From the NCBI GenBank assembly GCA_944323735.1, contig CALUTO010000004.1, forward strand, positions 46,125-110,124: a DNA stretch of 64,000 nucleotides, written 5' to 3'. Source of the DNA: Candidatus Gastranaerophilales bacterium (GTDB lineage Bacteria > Cyanobacteriota > Vampirovibrionia > Gastranaerophilales > Gastranaerophilaceae). Below are positions 55,785 to 63,977 of this stretch, one piece after another; the first letter of the stretch is position 1, and each line of letters starts with the position of its first letter. Under the pieces are notes generated by a model. That model was not told where the DNA came from. It saw only the letters and a list, made by a program, of their open reading frames with translations, and did no database searches. The position numbers and the translations under genes are program-made.

Positions 55785-56771
55785 ATGAAAGAAATAAACC
55801 TCGGACAATTTATACAGAATACGTTCACAACCGGCAGCAAACCGCAAAACACGCAGTCTGTTAACACAGAAAAATTTTTACAGACACAGAACGCTGCAGC
55901 AAAAATAATCAATGAAACAGTACAGAACATACACAGAAATGCTGTACAACAAAGCAATATACTGCTCACGCAAATGCAGCTGAAACAACTGAACGCAATG
56001 GAACGTTCAGCACTTTTAAAAGAACTGTTCAATTTTCCCTCAGACCTGCAGGAATTTTTGAAAATGGTTATCACGGAGGGAAAAACAGCGGTAAGCCAAA
56101 AAGAACTTGCAATACTTATGACACAGAGTCTGGATTTTTCAAAACTCGTTGTTATACTGCAAAAAAACGGCAAAGAGGCCGTTGAAAAACTTGCGAAAAT
56201 GATAGCAGTACTAAATCAGTCAGGTATATTTAATACACAGCAGCTGAAAGAGCTTTCAACAATAATAAACGCCTCAATTGCCGTGAGCGACTCTAACCCT
56301 GCACAGGTTTTAAAAAACATAATGCTAATGTATCTGCCATGGCTGCCTTTGACAGAAAACACAGGGTTTAACATCGGTTTTGAAGAAGGCCCGGAAAAGA
56401 AAGAAAAAGAAGCAGAAGAGACAATCACAATTATAATTACAACAAAAAATTTCGGTATTGTTAAAATATTTTTATTTAAAGAAGAAAACGACATTAACAT
56501 AGAAATAACATGCGCAGAAAATTTTCCAAAAGATGACCTGAAAACAGCAATAAGCACTGAAAACACTTTAAAAAACACAAAAATATCCTGTGCAACAAGA
56601 AAATCAACAGAAACTGAAACTGAAACAAACGCAGAAACGAAAATCAATTTTTCAGGCACATCAAAAATTTCTCCTAAGATGCTTATTATCACACATACTC
56701 TTGTGAGACTGGTGCTTGAAACAGACCGGAGGGAAGAGCTTCACAGCTCAAGAAGTAAATCACGCAATTAA
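55785..56771 (+). CDS. Unknown cytoplasmic protein, possibly FliK-C-like
   Basis: 328 residues, no signal peptide. Helical Gln/Asn-rich N-terminal half (about 1-185), then LPWLPLTENTGFNIGFEE and a beta segment ITIIITTKNFGIVKIFLFKEENDINIEI, and a Thr/Glu-rich tail. The strand pattern from LPW onward loosely resembles the C-terminal domain of flagellar hook-length control proteins, but no flagellar genes are in the window. The weak RBS and the palindrome upstream suggest tight control. I treat the function as unknown. Confidence 0.55.
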   Translation: MKEINLGQFIQNTFTTGSKPQNTQSVNTEKFLQTQNAAAKIINETVQNIHRNAVQQSNILLTQMQLKQLNAMERSALLKELFNFPSDLQEFLKMVITEGKTAVSQKELAILMTQSLDFSKLVVILQKNGKEAVEKLAKMIAVLNQSGIFNTQQLKELSTIINASIAVSDSNPAQVLKNIMLMYLPWLPLTENTGFNIGFEEGPEKKEKEAEETITIIITTKNFGIVKIFLFKEENDINIEITCAENFPKDDLKTAISTENTLKNTKISCATRKSTETETETNAETKINFSGTSKISPKMLIITHTLVRLVLETDRREELHSSRSKSRN

Positions 56772-56830
56772 TTGTAAAGAAATATTAAGAATAGTATATA
56801 CTAAATAGCAATTTTTTGCCCTTTTTAGAC

Positions 56831-56846
56831 TTTATATATATACGAG
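56831..56846 (+). promoter_or_regulatory. Shared promoter-like element before the 56888 gene
   Basis: TTTATATATATACGAG, identical over 16 nt to the minus-strand sequence at 53891-53876. A TTGCCC lies about 17 nt upstream of TATACG. Confidence 0.35.
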
Positions 56847-56887
56847 ATATATACAACACAAACAAGAGAAAAGAGAAAGAGAATATT

Positions 56888-57076
56888 ATGATAGCAGCAA
56901 CAAACCCGTTCGCAAATTATACATTAGCCATAGCAGCACAGTACGAGGATACAGTAACCGGCATTATGGAAACACAGAAAAAGCCCCCGAGAAAAGTTTA
57001 TAAAAGTATGGATAAAATGCTTGAAGAATGCTTCTTTCTCGGCGCAACAAAATTCGGAACAAACTTTATTGCATAA
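56888..57076 (+). CDS. Small 62-residue protein of unknown function
   Basis: Starts MIAATNPFANYTLAIAAQYE and ends LGATKFGTNFIA; no signal peptide, one possible amphipathic helix and two prolines in KKPPRKVYKS. I use the ATG at 56888 (AAAGAGAA upstream); the longer in-frame extension overlaps the promoter-like element. It has its own terminator, so it is a monocistronic small gene. Function unknown. Confidence 0.6.
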   Translation: MIAATNPFANYTLAIAAQYEDTVTGIMETQKKPPRKVYKSMDKMLEECFFLGATKFGTNFIA

Positions 57077-57080
57077 AATC

Positions 57081-57110
57081 AAAAACAGCTCTCTGCAGAG
57101 CTGTTTTTTT
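57081..57110 (+). terminator. Terminator of the 56888 gene
   Basis: CAGCTCT/AGAGCTG stem extended by A/T pairs, followed by seven T, starting 5 nt after the stop. Confidence 0.92.
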
Positions 57111-57120
57111 AATAAATGAA

Positions 57121-57142
57121 AGGCCCCTGTTTAAAGGGGCCT
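57121..57142 (-). terminator. Terminator for the convergent 57179 gene
   Basis: AGGCCCCT/AGGGGCCT hairpin with a 6-nt loop, followed on the minus strand by TTTCATTT. Confidence 0.7.
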
Positions 57143-57178
57143 ATAGGAATTGTTAGATATATAAAATGTTCGAAATTA

Positions 57179-58057
57179 TTAGCATAATGCACTCCAGATT
57201 CCCGCTCCGAGTCCTACAACACCGCCGATTAATGCGCCGACCGGACCGCCTATTGAACCGATTGCAGCACCGCCTGCGATATAAGTAGCAACACTTGCGG
57301 TTTTTCCCAGAGCCTTTTTGGTCGGAATTTCGTTCGGTGCATCGTAACCGTGAAGTCTCGCAATGAGTTCTTCTTTCGAGAATTGCTGCGCACCGCCGAA
57401 AGACATACCGTTTTTGAAAGAGTTAGAGAATGCACCGCTGCAGTTTTCACTTATCATTTTATCAAGATCCTGACCTGTTGCTGCTTTGAATTGCTCGTAT
57501 GCACAATTTCTGAGTGCTCTGTCAAGTGCCCTTTCTGTATGATAGCCCTGTTTTTGAAGTTCATCGTAAAGCGGTGTTGCCTTCAACATTGATACCACCG
57601 TCTCAAACTGCTGAACAATCTGATCCGTCTCACCTTCGACAACAACAGCCTGAAGCGACCTGCAAGCATCCATTATCGCACCGACCTGTCCGTCTGCAAG
57701 AACTGCATACTGCTGGCTTGTTCTGTTTGTATCGAATTGCTGCTGCATCGCCGCATGTTCAAGTTCATGCATATAAGCAAGCCTGTCTTTATAGTCCATG
57801 TTTATGTAATTAAGATAAGCCTGTGACATTCCTCTTCCCGGATATAACCCGAGTCCGAGCCCCATGCCGCCGGGATACATCAAACCCGCTGTTCCCATAT
57901 AGGGGCTGCCGTAACCCATTGTGTAATCCATTGGCAGCGTATAATTGGGCACCGTTTGTATGCCGAAATCTTTCGCAAATTCATTTTGCAAATACTGCTG
58001 TGCTGCTCCTGCATTTCCCGGAACTGCCGAGAAGTATGTCGGATATGCAACTGTCAT
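57179..58057 (-). CDS. Protein with C-terminal glycine-zipper, unknown function
   Basis: 292 residues. The N-terminus is rich in Tyr, Met, Gly and Pro (about 1-80, containing MGYGSPYMGTAGLMYPGG), the middle is helical with MDACRSLQAVVVEGETDQIV, and the last 35 residues form a glycine zipper (GGAAIGSIGGPVGALIGGVV), typical of membrane-inserting segments. No Sec signal. A very good RBS (TTGGAGGT) implies strong expression. I do not recognise the family. Confidence 0.65.
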   Translation of the reverse strand: MTVAYPTYFSAVPGNAGAAQQYLQNEFAKDFGIQTVPNYTLPMDYTMGYGSPYMGTAGLMYPGGMGLGLGLYPGRGMSQAYLNYINMDYKDRLAYMHELEHAAMQQQFDTNRTSQQYAVLADGQVGAIMDACRSLQAVVVEGETDQIVQQFETVVSMLKATPLYDELQKQGYHTERALDRALRNCAYEQFKAATGQDLDKMISENCSGAFSNSFKNGMSFGGAQQFSKEELIARLHGYDAPNEIPTKKALGKTASVATYIAGGAAIGSIGGPVGALIGGVVGLGAGIWSALC

Positions 58058-58321
58058 AGCCTACCTCCAAATATAACCATTTTCTAACCTTACTTATATA
58101 AAAACAATCAGAATAGCTGAATTGCTTTCTAATCACAAAAGTTGTAATAATTCTTAACATTTTAAATACCGGAATTTTAAGTATTTGCTAAGGCAGTAAT
58201 TTTTTAAATCCAGAAATCGGCATGTTTTATTCTTTAGAACGCCGGAGACTACAGAAAGTTTATACAGCTTACAGCTTAACAGGTTTCTTTAAAAACTATG
58301 GCAAAATTTTTTCTAACAAAG

Positions 58322-58327
58322 TATAAT
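58322..58327 (+). promoter_or_regulatory. -10 box just before dut
   Basis: TATAAT ends 7 nt before the dut ATG; no RBS in between. Likely leaderless transcript. Confidence 0.45.
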
Positions 58328-58334
58328 CAATTCT

Positions 58335-58802
58335 ATGAATAAAGTTATTGTAAAATTTTTAAAATTACATCCGGATGCCGTTATCCCGGAATATCAAACA
58401 AATGGCGCCTCCGGCATGGACATAAGTGCATATTTAAGTGAACCTCTTGAGCTTAAACCTATGGAAAGACGGCTTATTCCGACAGGACTAAAAATGGAGC
58501 TGCCCGAAGGTTACGAAGCGCAGGTGCGTCCTCGCTCAGGAATGTCAATAAAACACGGAATTACACTCATCAACTGCGTCGGCACTATTGATGAGGATTA
58601 CAGAGGAGAAATTTGCGTGCCGGTTGTAAACCTCTCAAACGAGACTTACACAATCAACAACAGAGACAGAATAGCGCAGATGATAATATCTCCTGTAACA
58701 AAAGCAATTGCACAAGAAATAAAAGAAGAACTAAGCGTAACCTCAAGAGGCAGCGGCGGTTTTGGTTCAACCGGATACAGCGCACAGACAGTGAGTGAAT
58801 AG
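58335..58802 (+). CDS. dut: dUTP diphosphatase
   Basis: 155 residues, trimeric dUTPase with all five motifs: ASGMDISAYL (I), RPRSGMSIKHG (II), GTIDEDYRGEI (III), RIAQMIISP (IV) and RGSGGFGSTG (V, the mobile C-terminal arm). It hydrolyses dUTP to dUMP, preventing uracil incorporation. The gene heads an operon with serB (1 nt between genes) and a SulP transporter. A TATAAT 7 nt before the ATG and the absence of an RBS point to a leaderless message. Confidence 0.97.
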   Translation: MNKVIVKFLKLHPDAVIPEYQTNGASGMDISAYLSEPLELKPMERRLIPTGLKMELPEGYEAQVRPRSGMSIKHGITLINCVGTIDEDYRGEICVPVVNLSNETYTINNRDRIAQMIISPVTKAIAQEIKEELSVTSRGSGGFGSTGYSAQTVSE

Positions 58803-58803
58803 A

Positions 58804-59436
58804 ATGAACAAACTTGCGGTTTTTGATTTTGACTCAACTCTCATGGACGGAGAAACAATAGAATTTTTTGCGGACGCTATAGGAATTAAACAACAGGTTG
58901 CAGAAATTACAAGACTTGCAATGGAGGGCAAACTTGATTTTTTTGAAAGCCTGACACAGCGTGCGGCACTTTTAAAAGGAATAAAAGAAAGCAAAATAAT
59001 CGAAATCTCGCACAAACTTCCATATATGAACGGTGCAGCAGAAATAATCAGTATTCTTAAAGCCAAAGGTTATACGGTAATATGCTTCAGCGGCGGTTTC
59101 AGAACCGCAACATCATACGCAAAAGACATTCTCGGATATGATGCAGAATTTGCCAATGTATTACATGCAAAAGACGGTGTCCTGACAGGAAAAGTCGGAG
59201 GCGAAATGATGTTTTCCAACAGCAAAGGCGAAATGCTGAAACGTCTCCAGTGCATACTAAAAGTCGAAAAAGAAAACACAATTGCGGTAGGCGATGGCGC
59301 AAACGACCTTAGCATGTTCCGGCATGCAGGAGTAAAAATTGCCTTTTGTGCAAAAGAAATAGTGAAAAAAAATGCAGATATTATAATAGAAGAAAAGAAT
59401 TTGCTAAAAATACCGGAAAAACTCGGATGGAAATAA
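58804..59436 (+). CDS. serB: Phosphoserine phosphatase-like HAD enzyme
   Basis: 210 residues. HAD motifs of the SerB type: FDFDSTLMDGE (D8, D10), CFSGGF with the motif II serine, a lysine around SKGEMLKRL, and GDGANDLSM. The cap region between them is helical, as in SerB. It would release serine from phosphoserine, the last step of serine synthesis. I use the ATG at 58804, one base after the dut stop; an in-frame GTG lies inside dut. The SulP gene overlaps its end by 10 bases. Confidence 0.9.
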   Translation: MNKLAVFDFDSTLMDGETIEFFADAIGIKQQVAEITRLAMEGKLDFFESLTQRAALLKGIKESKIIEISHKLPYMNGAAEIISILKAKGYTVICFSGGFRTATSYAKDILGYDAEFANVLHAKDGVLTGKVGGEMMFSNSKGEMLKRLQCILKVEKENTIAVGDGANDLSMFRHAGVKIAFCAKEIVKKNADIIIEEKNLLKIPEKLGWK

Positions 59437-61094
59437 AAGGCAGAATTAAATCATTTATAACATTTTTAAAAGGAGAAATTTCAGGCGGAATAATAGCTGC
59501 AGTGGTGGCAATGCCGCAGGCTCTCGCATTCGGGGTAGCAACAGGATTCGGAGCAATGGCCGGTATGTGGGGCGCAATCTTACTTTCAATAACAGCCGGA
59601 CTCACAGGTGCCAGTATCCCTCTAATATCAGGGCCGACAGGCCCGTGCACAATTGCACTTGCCTCAATACTCTCCTCACACGGCTTCGGAATACAGCAAG
59701 CCGTTCTGATACTTTTTATGGCAGCAGTTATCCAAATTCTTATTGCATCAACAAAGCTTTCAGATATTGTAAAATATGTGCCATATCCCGTTATATCAGG
59801 ATTTATGAACGGAGTGGGAACCATACTCATAATAATGCAGCTGATGCCCATTACGGGACATTCTCTGCAATCCACTGTCATAGACACAGTAACAGCACTT
59901 CCGTCTGCAGTTTTTGACATAAACATTTCAGCTTTGATGCTCGGTATTCTTACACTCATAATATGTTTTGCAATCCCCCAGCGGATTAACAGATATTTTC
60001 CGGCACAGCTTGCTGCACTTATAACCGGCACAGCAGTTTCTGTAATATGGGATTTTGATGTGGAGAGGATTTCCAGGATTTCTCTTGTATTCCCGTCTTT
60101 AACTTTGCCCTGTATTTCTATCTCCGCTATAAAAGAATATCTGCCTTTTGCGCTGATTTTTGCAATAGTTGCCTCCTCAGAAAGCCTTCTGACAGGACTG
60201 GTTGCTGATTCTCTTACTAAAACGAACTCTAATTCAAGAAGGCTTCTGGCCTCTCAGGGAGCAGGGAATCTAATATGTTCTCTTACAGGCTCACTCGGGG
60301 GTGCTGCAGCTGCAATGAGAACGGCAGCTGCAATAAAAAACGGGGCAGTAAGCAGATGGGCGGCTGTTATAAGCGGACTTGTACTTCTTTTAATACTTTT
60401 AAAATTCGGTGGTCTTGCTTCTGAAATACCGCTTGCCGTACTCGCCGGAATACTTATCAAAATCGGCTATGATATTATCGACACAAAATTTTTAAAAGTT
60501 ATAAAATACGCACCCAGAGATGACCTTTATGTATTATTGATAGTGTTCTTCCTTACCGTTTTTTACAATCTGATTTTTGCTGTGGCAAGCGGTATAATAC
60601 TTGCCTCGCTGCTTTATGCAAAGAGATGTGCCGACACAACAAATCTGGGCGTAAAAAATATAGTAGACAACGATATTATGAAATATGAAGCAGATGTTGA
60701 AAAAGCCTCGCATCACGAAATACGTGTAGTACATATAAACGGACAGTTTTTCTTCGGAAGCGCAACAAGAATTATCTCCCATTTTGACGAGCTTCTTGGT
60801 ACAAAATACCTTATTTTGAACTATGAATCCGAACACACGCTCGATATATCTGCGGTTTTTGCACTGGAAGATATTATTGTAAGGCTAAAGTCACAAAAAA
60901 TTACAGTAATGCTCGTTATAAAAAGTAAAGAGGTTGAAAACCAGCTCAAAAATTTAAAAATATCCGGACAAATAGGAGAGAACATGATATTTTTTGACGA
61001 AAAAGAAGCTGTTTCTGTTGCAAAAAAGCTGTCGGCCGGTGCCTCAAAAACAAAATCCAGAGCTCATTTTCCATTCTGGCATATTCATCATTAA
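59427..61094 (+). CDS. SulP-family anion transporter with STAS domain
   Basis: 555 residues: about 11-12 membrane helices including GGIIAAVVAMPQALAFGVATG (SulP signature), LISGPTGPCTIAL and NGVGTILIIMQLMPITG, then a cytoplasmic STAS domain (about 440-540) with VVHINGQFFFGSATRI and LILNYES. Members move sulfate, bicarbonate or other anions; the substrate here is unknown. The ATG lies within the end of serB (10-base overlap), so dut, serB and this gene are coupled. The C-terminus is basic. Confidence 0.92.
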   Translation: MEIKGRIKSFITFLKGEISGGIIAAVVAMPQALAFGVATGFGAMAGMWGAILLSITAGLTGASIPLISGPTGPCTIALASILSSHGFGIQQAVLILFMAAVIQILIASTKLSDIVKYVPYPVISGFMNGVGTILIIMQLMPITGHSLQSTVIDTVTALPSAVFDINISALMLGILTLIICFAIPQRINRYFPAQLAALITGTAVSVIWDFDVERISRISLVFPSLTLPCISISAIKEYLPFALIFAIVASSESLLTGLVADSLTKTNSNSRRLLASQGAGNLICSLTGSLGGAAAAMRTAAAIKNGAVSRWAAVISGLVLLLILLKFGGLASEIPLAVLAGILIKIGYDIIDTKFLKVIKYAPRDDLYVLLIVFFLTVFYNLIFAVASGIILASLLYAKRCADTTNLGVKNIVDNDIMKYEADVEKASHHEIRVVHINGQFFFGSATRIISHFDELLGTKYLILNYESEHTLDISAVFALEDIIVRLKSQKITVMLVIKSKEVENQLKNLKISGQIGENMIFFDEKEAVSVAKKLSAGASKTKSRAHFPFWHIHH

Positions 61095-61102
61095 ACGTGG
61101 TA

Positions 61103-61131
61103 TTGACAAATTATATTAACTTTTGTAAATT
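61103..61131 (+). promoter_or_regulatory. Promoter of the 61218 gene
   Basis: TTGACA (61103-61108), 17-nt spacer, TAAATT (61126-61131); a TATAAT lies at 61133-61138. Leader of about 80 nt. Confidence 0.5.
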
Positions 61132-61217
61132 ATATAATCTACAATCGCAAAATTATTTATTTTCGAGTTTAAATATATATACCCAAACAAGTTTTTTTAT
61201 AGATAAAGGAGAAAAAA

Positions 61218-61598
61218 ATGAAAATTCCCGCATTAAAAGCAGAAAATGTACAGAATCTCAGACAATTAGTTAAAAAAGTTCCTGTTGAAATCAGAGATAT
61301 CGCAAGAAAAGAACGCCAGAACTTAATCAAAATGGACAAAGAAATGCCCGGTTCATCAGCTTACGCTATAGCAAGAGGTGCTCTGAACGGAAACGCAGAC
61401 CTTGCAAAAGTTGTTGACGTTCTGAACAGCAAAAACGCAGTGAACTTCTACCAGAGACAGCCTATCGGCAAAATCGTTAATCCGAAAATTACTCCGGAAG
61501 AACCCCGTGAACTTCACTACGTATCAGCATCCATGATTCAGGATACTGCTAATTCACAGATGAAAAATGACTATATGGCGAAAATTCTCAATAAATAA
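61218..61598 (+). CDS. Conserved-looking small basic protein, unknown function
   Basis: 126 residues, no signal peptide or membrane segment. It is helical and basic, starting MKIPALKAENVQNLRQLVKK, with YAIARGALNGNADLAKVVDV in the middle. The RBS AAAGGAGAAA is nearly perfect and the promoter has consensus TTGACA, so the gene is probably highly expressed. Codon choice looks smooth. I do not recognise the family. It ends right before the promoter of acsD. Confidence 0.6.
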   Translation: MKIPALKAENVQNLRQLVKKVPVEIRDIARKERQNLIKMDKEMPGSSAYAIARGALNGNADLAKVVDVLNSKNAVNFYQRQPIGKIVNPKITPEEPRELHYVSASMIQDTANSQMKNDYMAKILNK

Positions 61599-61600
61599 GA

Positions 61601-61629
61601 TTGACACATAATCATTTAATTTTTAATAT
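61601..61629 (+). promoter_or_regulatory. Strong promoter of acsD-acsC
   Basis: TTGACA (61601-61606), 17-nt spacer, TAATAT (61624-61629). The start would fall near 61636, inside the left arm of the terminator hairpin. Confidence 0.5.
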
Positions 61630-61664
61630 AGGTCTATATAAGTAATTATATAGACCTGTTTTTT
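61630..61664 (+). terminator. Terminator of the 61218 gene overlapping the acsD promoter
   Basis: Perfect 12-bp stem AGGTCTATATAA/TTATATAGACCT with GTAA loop, then GTTTTTT. It ends only 11 nt before the acsD ATG. Confidence 0.85.
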
Positions 61665-61675
61665 AGGGAGCAGAG

Positions 61676-62548
61676 ATGAAACCATTCAGACCAAACCTGC
61701 AAATCAGAGAGGTGAATATAGACTGTTTGACGGCAGGCGGAGACACTTCATTCTCTTTTATGAAAGAAAATGAAAACAATGCCTCTTTTTTAACAGCAAT
61801 AGAAATACCCTACATCTATGATGACTTTTATCCTGAAATATTAAAAAAGCTATGGAATGCTGATGATTTTGAACAAAGACTGAAGCATGCGCAATCAACT
61901 CCAGCGGATATTGTCTCCGTAAAATTTAACATTTCAGAGATTAATGAAAAAGAAATACTCGCTGCAATCAAAGCTATAGAAAAAAATGTTAAAAAGCCTG
62001 TTATATACAGGGGTGCGAATAACAGCAAAACGGACAGAGAACTTTTGCCGCTGATTGCCAGAAATCTTATGCACCCTTCTGTTATAGCATTCGGAGAAGA
62101 AGAAACTTACAAAGATATTGTGCCCGAAGTAATAAAAGGCGGACATATTCTCTCACTTCGCTCGCCTATTGATATAAATATAGCAAAAGAGCTGAACATA
62201 TTATCAACAGACATGGGACTCAGCCCTGACAAAATTCTGATAGATCCCGATATGGGCGGACTCGGATACGGATTGGAATACGGCTACAGCATAATGGAAA
62301 AAATCAGACAAGCAGCGTTTGAAGGCGATAATATGCTCAATATGCCCGTAATAGCATTTATCGGAGAGGAATCTTACAGAACAAAAGAAACAAAGAGCAA
62401 AAATTTCCCTGCAAGCTGGGGCAAATACGAAACACGGGCACAGCTCTGGGAAACGACTGCCGCTGCTGCTCTAATTTCAGCAGGGGCAAATATTGTTGTT
62501 CTGTGGAATCCTGAAAATGTTAGCGTTATAAAGGGGCTATTAAAATAA
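61676..62548 (+). CDS. acsD: Corrinoid iron-sulfur protein small subunit (CODH/ACS delta)
   Basis: 290 residues, TIM-barrel of the AcsD/CdhD family. Visible: an opening strand block, IEIPYIYDDFYPEILKKLW, the ILIDPDMGGLGYGLEYGYSI segment with the family LGYGLEYGYS signature, FIGEESYRTKE, and ETTAAAALISAGANIVVLW. With AcsC it carries the methyl group on a cobamide between methyltetrahydrofolate and acetyl-CoA synthase in the Wood-Ljungdahl pathway. GGGAG precedes the ATG. The stop overlaps the acsC start by one base. Confidence 0.9.
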   Translation: MKPFRPNLQIREVNIDCLTAGGDTSFSFMKENENNASFLTAIEIPYIYDDFYPEILKKLWNADDFEQRLKHAQSTPADIVSVKFNISEINEKEILAAIKAIEKNVKKPVIYRGANNSKTDRELLPLIARNLMHPSVIAFGEEETYKDIVPEVIKGGHILSLRSPIDINIAKELNILSTDMGLSPDKILIDPDMGGLGYGLEYGYSIMEKIRQAAFEGDNMLNMPVIAFIGEESYRTKETKSKNFPASWGKYETRAQLWETTAAAALISAGANIVVLWNPENVSVIKGLLK

Positions 62549-63870
62549 TGGGAAAAGAGCTAAGCGGACTTCAAATCTTCAAATACCTGCCGGCAGCAAA
62601 AAAGCAAAATGAAGCTAATTGCAAAAAATGCGGCTGCATGACATGTATGGCATTCGCATTGAAACTTGCAAAAAACCAGATAGCGGCAGAAAAATGCGAA
62701 TACGTGCCTGACGAATTAAAAATAATTATAGCTGATGCTTTAAAAACAAAACAGCATGAATACCGGATAGGCACAGAAAATTCAGTCAAAACCGGCGGCG
62801 AGACCGTGATGTTCAGACATGACAAAACTTTTGTGAACAGAACAGTCATTGCTGTTACTCTTGAAAGCAAAGACAGAGACTTTGATAAAAAACTTAAAAG
62901 AATAAAAGATTTTCAGATTGAACGAATAGGCGAAACATTTAAAATTGATGCAATATGCCTTAAAGATACCGGCAATTTTAACACTGCCGCAAAGAAAATT
63001 GCTGATGAAAAAATTCCGCTGATTCTCGACACAGAAAACGAAATAATGCCTGAAATTTTACAGGCGAACCCGCTGATTACAGGTACAGACAGATACAAAG
63101 ATAATCTGACATGTATAACAGCTGACACACTGAACGGACTTGAATCAAAATCATCAGAAAAAATCAAAAACGGATACGAAAAAATTGTCCTTGAAATTAC
63201 AATGAAAAATAAAACTATTCAGGAGATAATCGAAGCTCTGACATATATAAGACGAATGGCAGTACAAGAAAAACTCGAGCCTCTGACATTCCCTGTAATG
63301 GTAAGGATTCCGGCATACAATACCCTTGCGGAAACAACCGCTGCAGCTTCACTTTTAATATGCAGATATGCGAATATCATAGTGCTTGAAGATTTTGATG
63401 AAGCAATGCTGACAGCTCTTTTTACACTGCGGCAGAATATCTACACAAACCCACAGAAACCTCTTCAGGTCGAATCAAAAGTCTATGAAATAAATGAACC
63501 GGACAGGAATTCACCGGTTATTCTTACCACAAATTTTGCACTGACTTATTTTGCGGTCGCAAACGAACTTGAGTCTCTGCCGTTCGGCTCATATCTTGTT
63601 GTAACACCATCTGACGGCATGAGCGTACTGACCGCATGGTCTGCCGACAAGTTCACTGCCGAAATTGCAGCAAAGACAGTTAAAAAATTCCAGCTTGATG
63701 AAAAAGTAAACAAAAAAGCAATAATAATCCCCGGGCTGCTCTCCCACATGAAAGAAGAACTGCAGAATGCTCTTCAAGGCTGGGAAATAATTGTCGGCAC
63801 GATTGAGGCCTGCGAAATTCCCGAATTTATAAAATCGCTTAATTACAAACAACAATCCTGCTCAAAATAG
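62548..63870 (+). CDS. acsC: Corrinoid iron-sulfur protein large subunit (CODH/ACS gamma)
   Basis: 440 residues. The N-terminal 4Fe-4S motif is CX2CX4CX16C (C25, C28, C33, C50, in NCKKCGCMTC and the cysteine of EKCEYVP). A TIM barrel follows (about 85-320), then the C-terminal cobamide-binding domain (about 325-440) with LPFGSYLVVTPSDGMSVLTA and the late IIIPGLLSHMKEEL. The acetyl-CoA synthase, CO dehydrogenase and methyltransferase genes are not in the window. The partner acsD overlaps by one base. Such genes mark an anaerobe with an acetyl-CoA pathway. Confidence 0.92.
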   Translation: MGKELSGLQIFKYLPAAKKQNEANCKKCGCMTCMAFALKLAKNQIAAEKCEYVPDELKIIIADALKTKQHEYRIGTENSVKTGGETVMFRHDKTFVNRTVIAVTLESKDRDFDKKLKRIKDFQIERIGETFKIDAICLKDTGNFNTAAKKIADEKIPLILDTENEIMPEILQANPLITGTDRYKDNLTCITADTLNGLESKSSEKIKNGYEKIVLEITMKNKTIQEIIEALTYIRRMAVQEKLEPLTFPVMVRIPAYNTLAETTAAASLLICRYANIIVLEDFDEAMLTALFTLRQNIYTNPQKPLQVESKVYEINEPDRNSPVILTTNFALTYFAVANELESLPFGSYLVVTPSDGMSVLTAWSADKFTAEIAAKTVKKFQLDEKVNKKAIIIPGLLSHMKEELQNALQGWEIIVGTIEACEIPEFIKSLNYKQQSCSK

Positions 63871-63950
63871 TTTTTCCGGCATTAATTCAGAAAGGCTACT
63901 AAAATCTTATACATTTAAGCGGCAGAAAAAATTTTTCTCACATTTTCTCC

Positions 63951-63977
63951 AAAAAAACGGCACCTGTTCAGGTGCCG
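63951..63977 (-). terminator. Minus-strand terminator for a gene beyond the right edge
   Basis: CGGCACCTG/CAGGTGCCG hairpin with a TT loop; the T run lies on the minus strand. Plus-strand read-through from acsC would also meet this hairpin. The 80 nt between the acsC stop and this site hold nothing recognisable. Confidence 0.7.

Noticed and set aside
55421..56173. 250-codon minus-strand ORF
   Set aside because: Overlaps two plus-strand genes and the 55732 palindrome; Cys/Ser/Phe-rich antisense composition.
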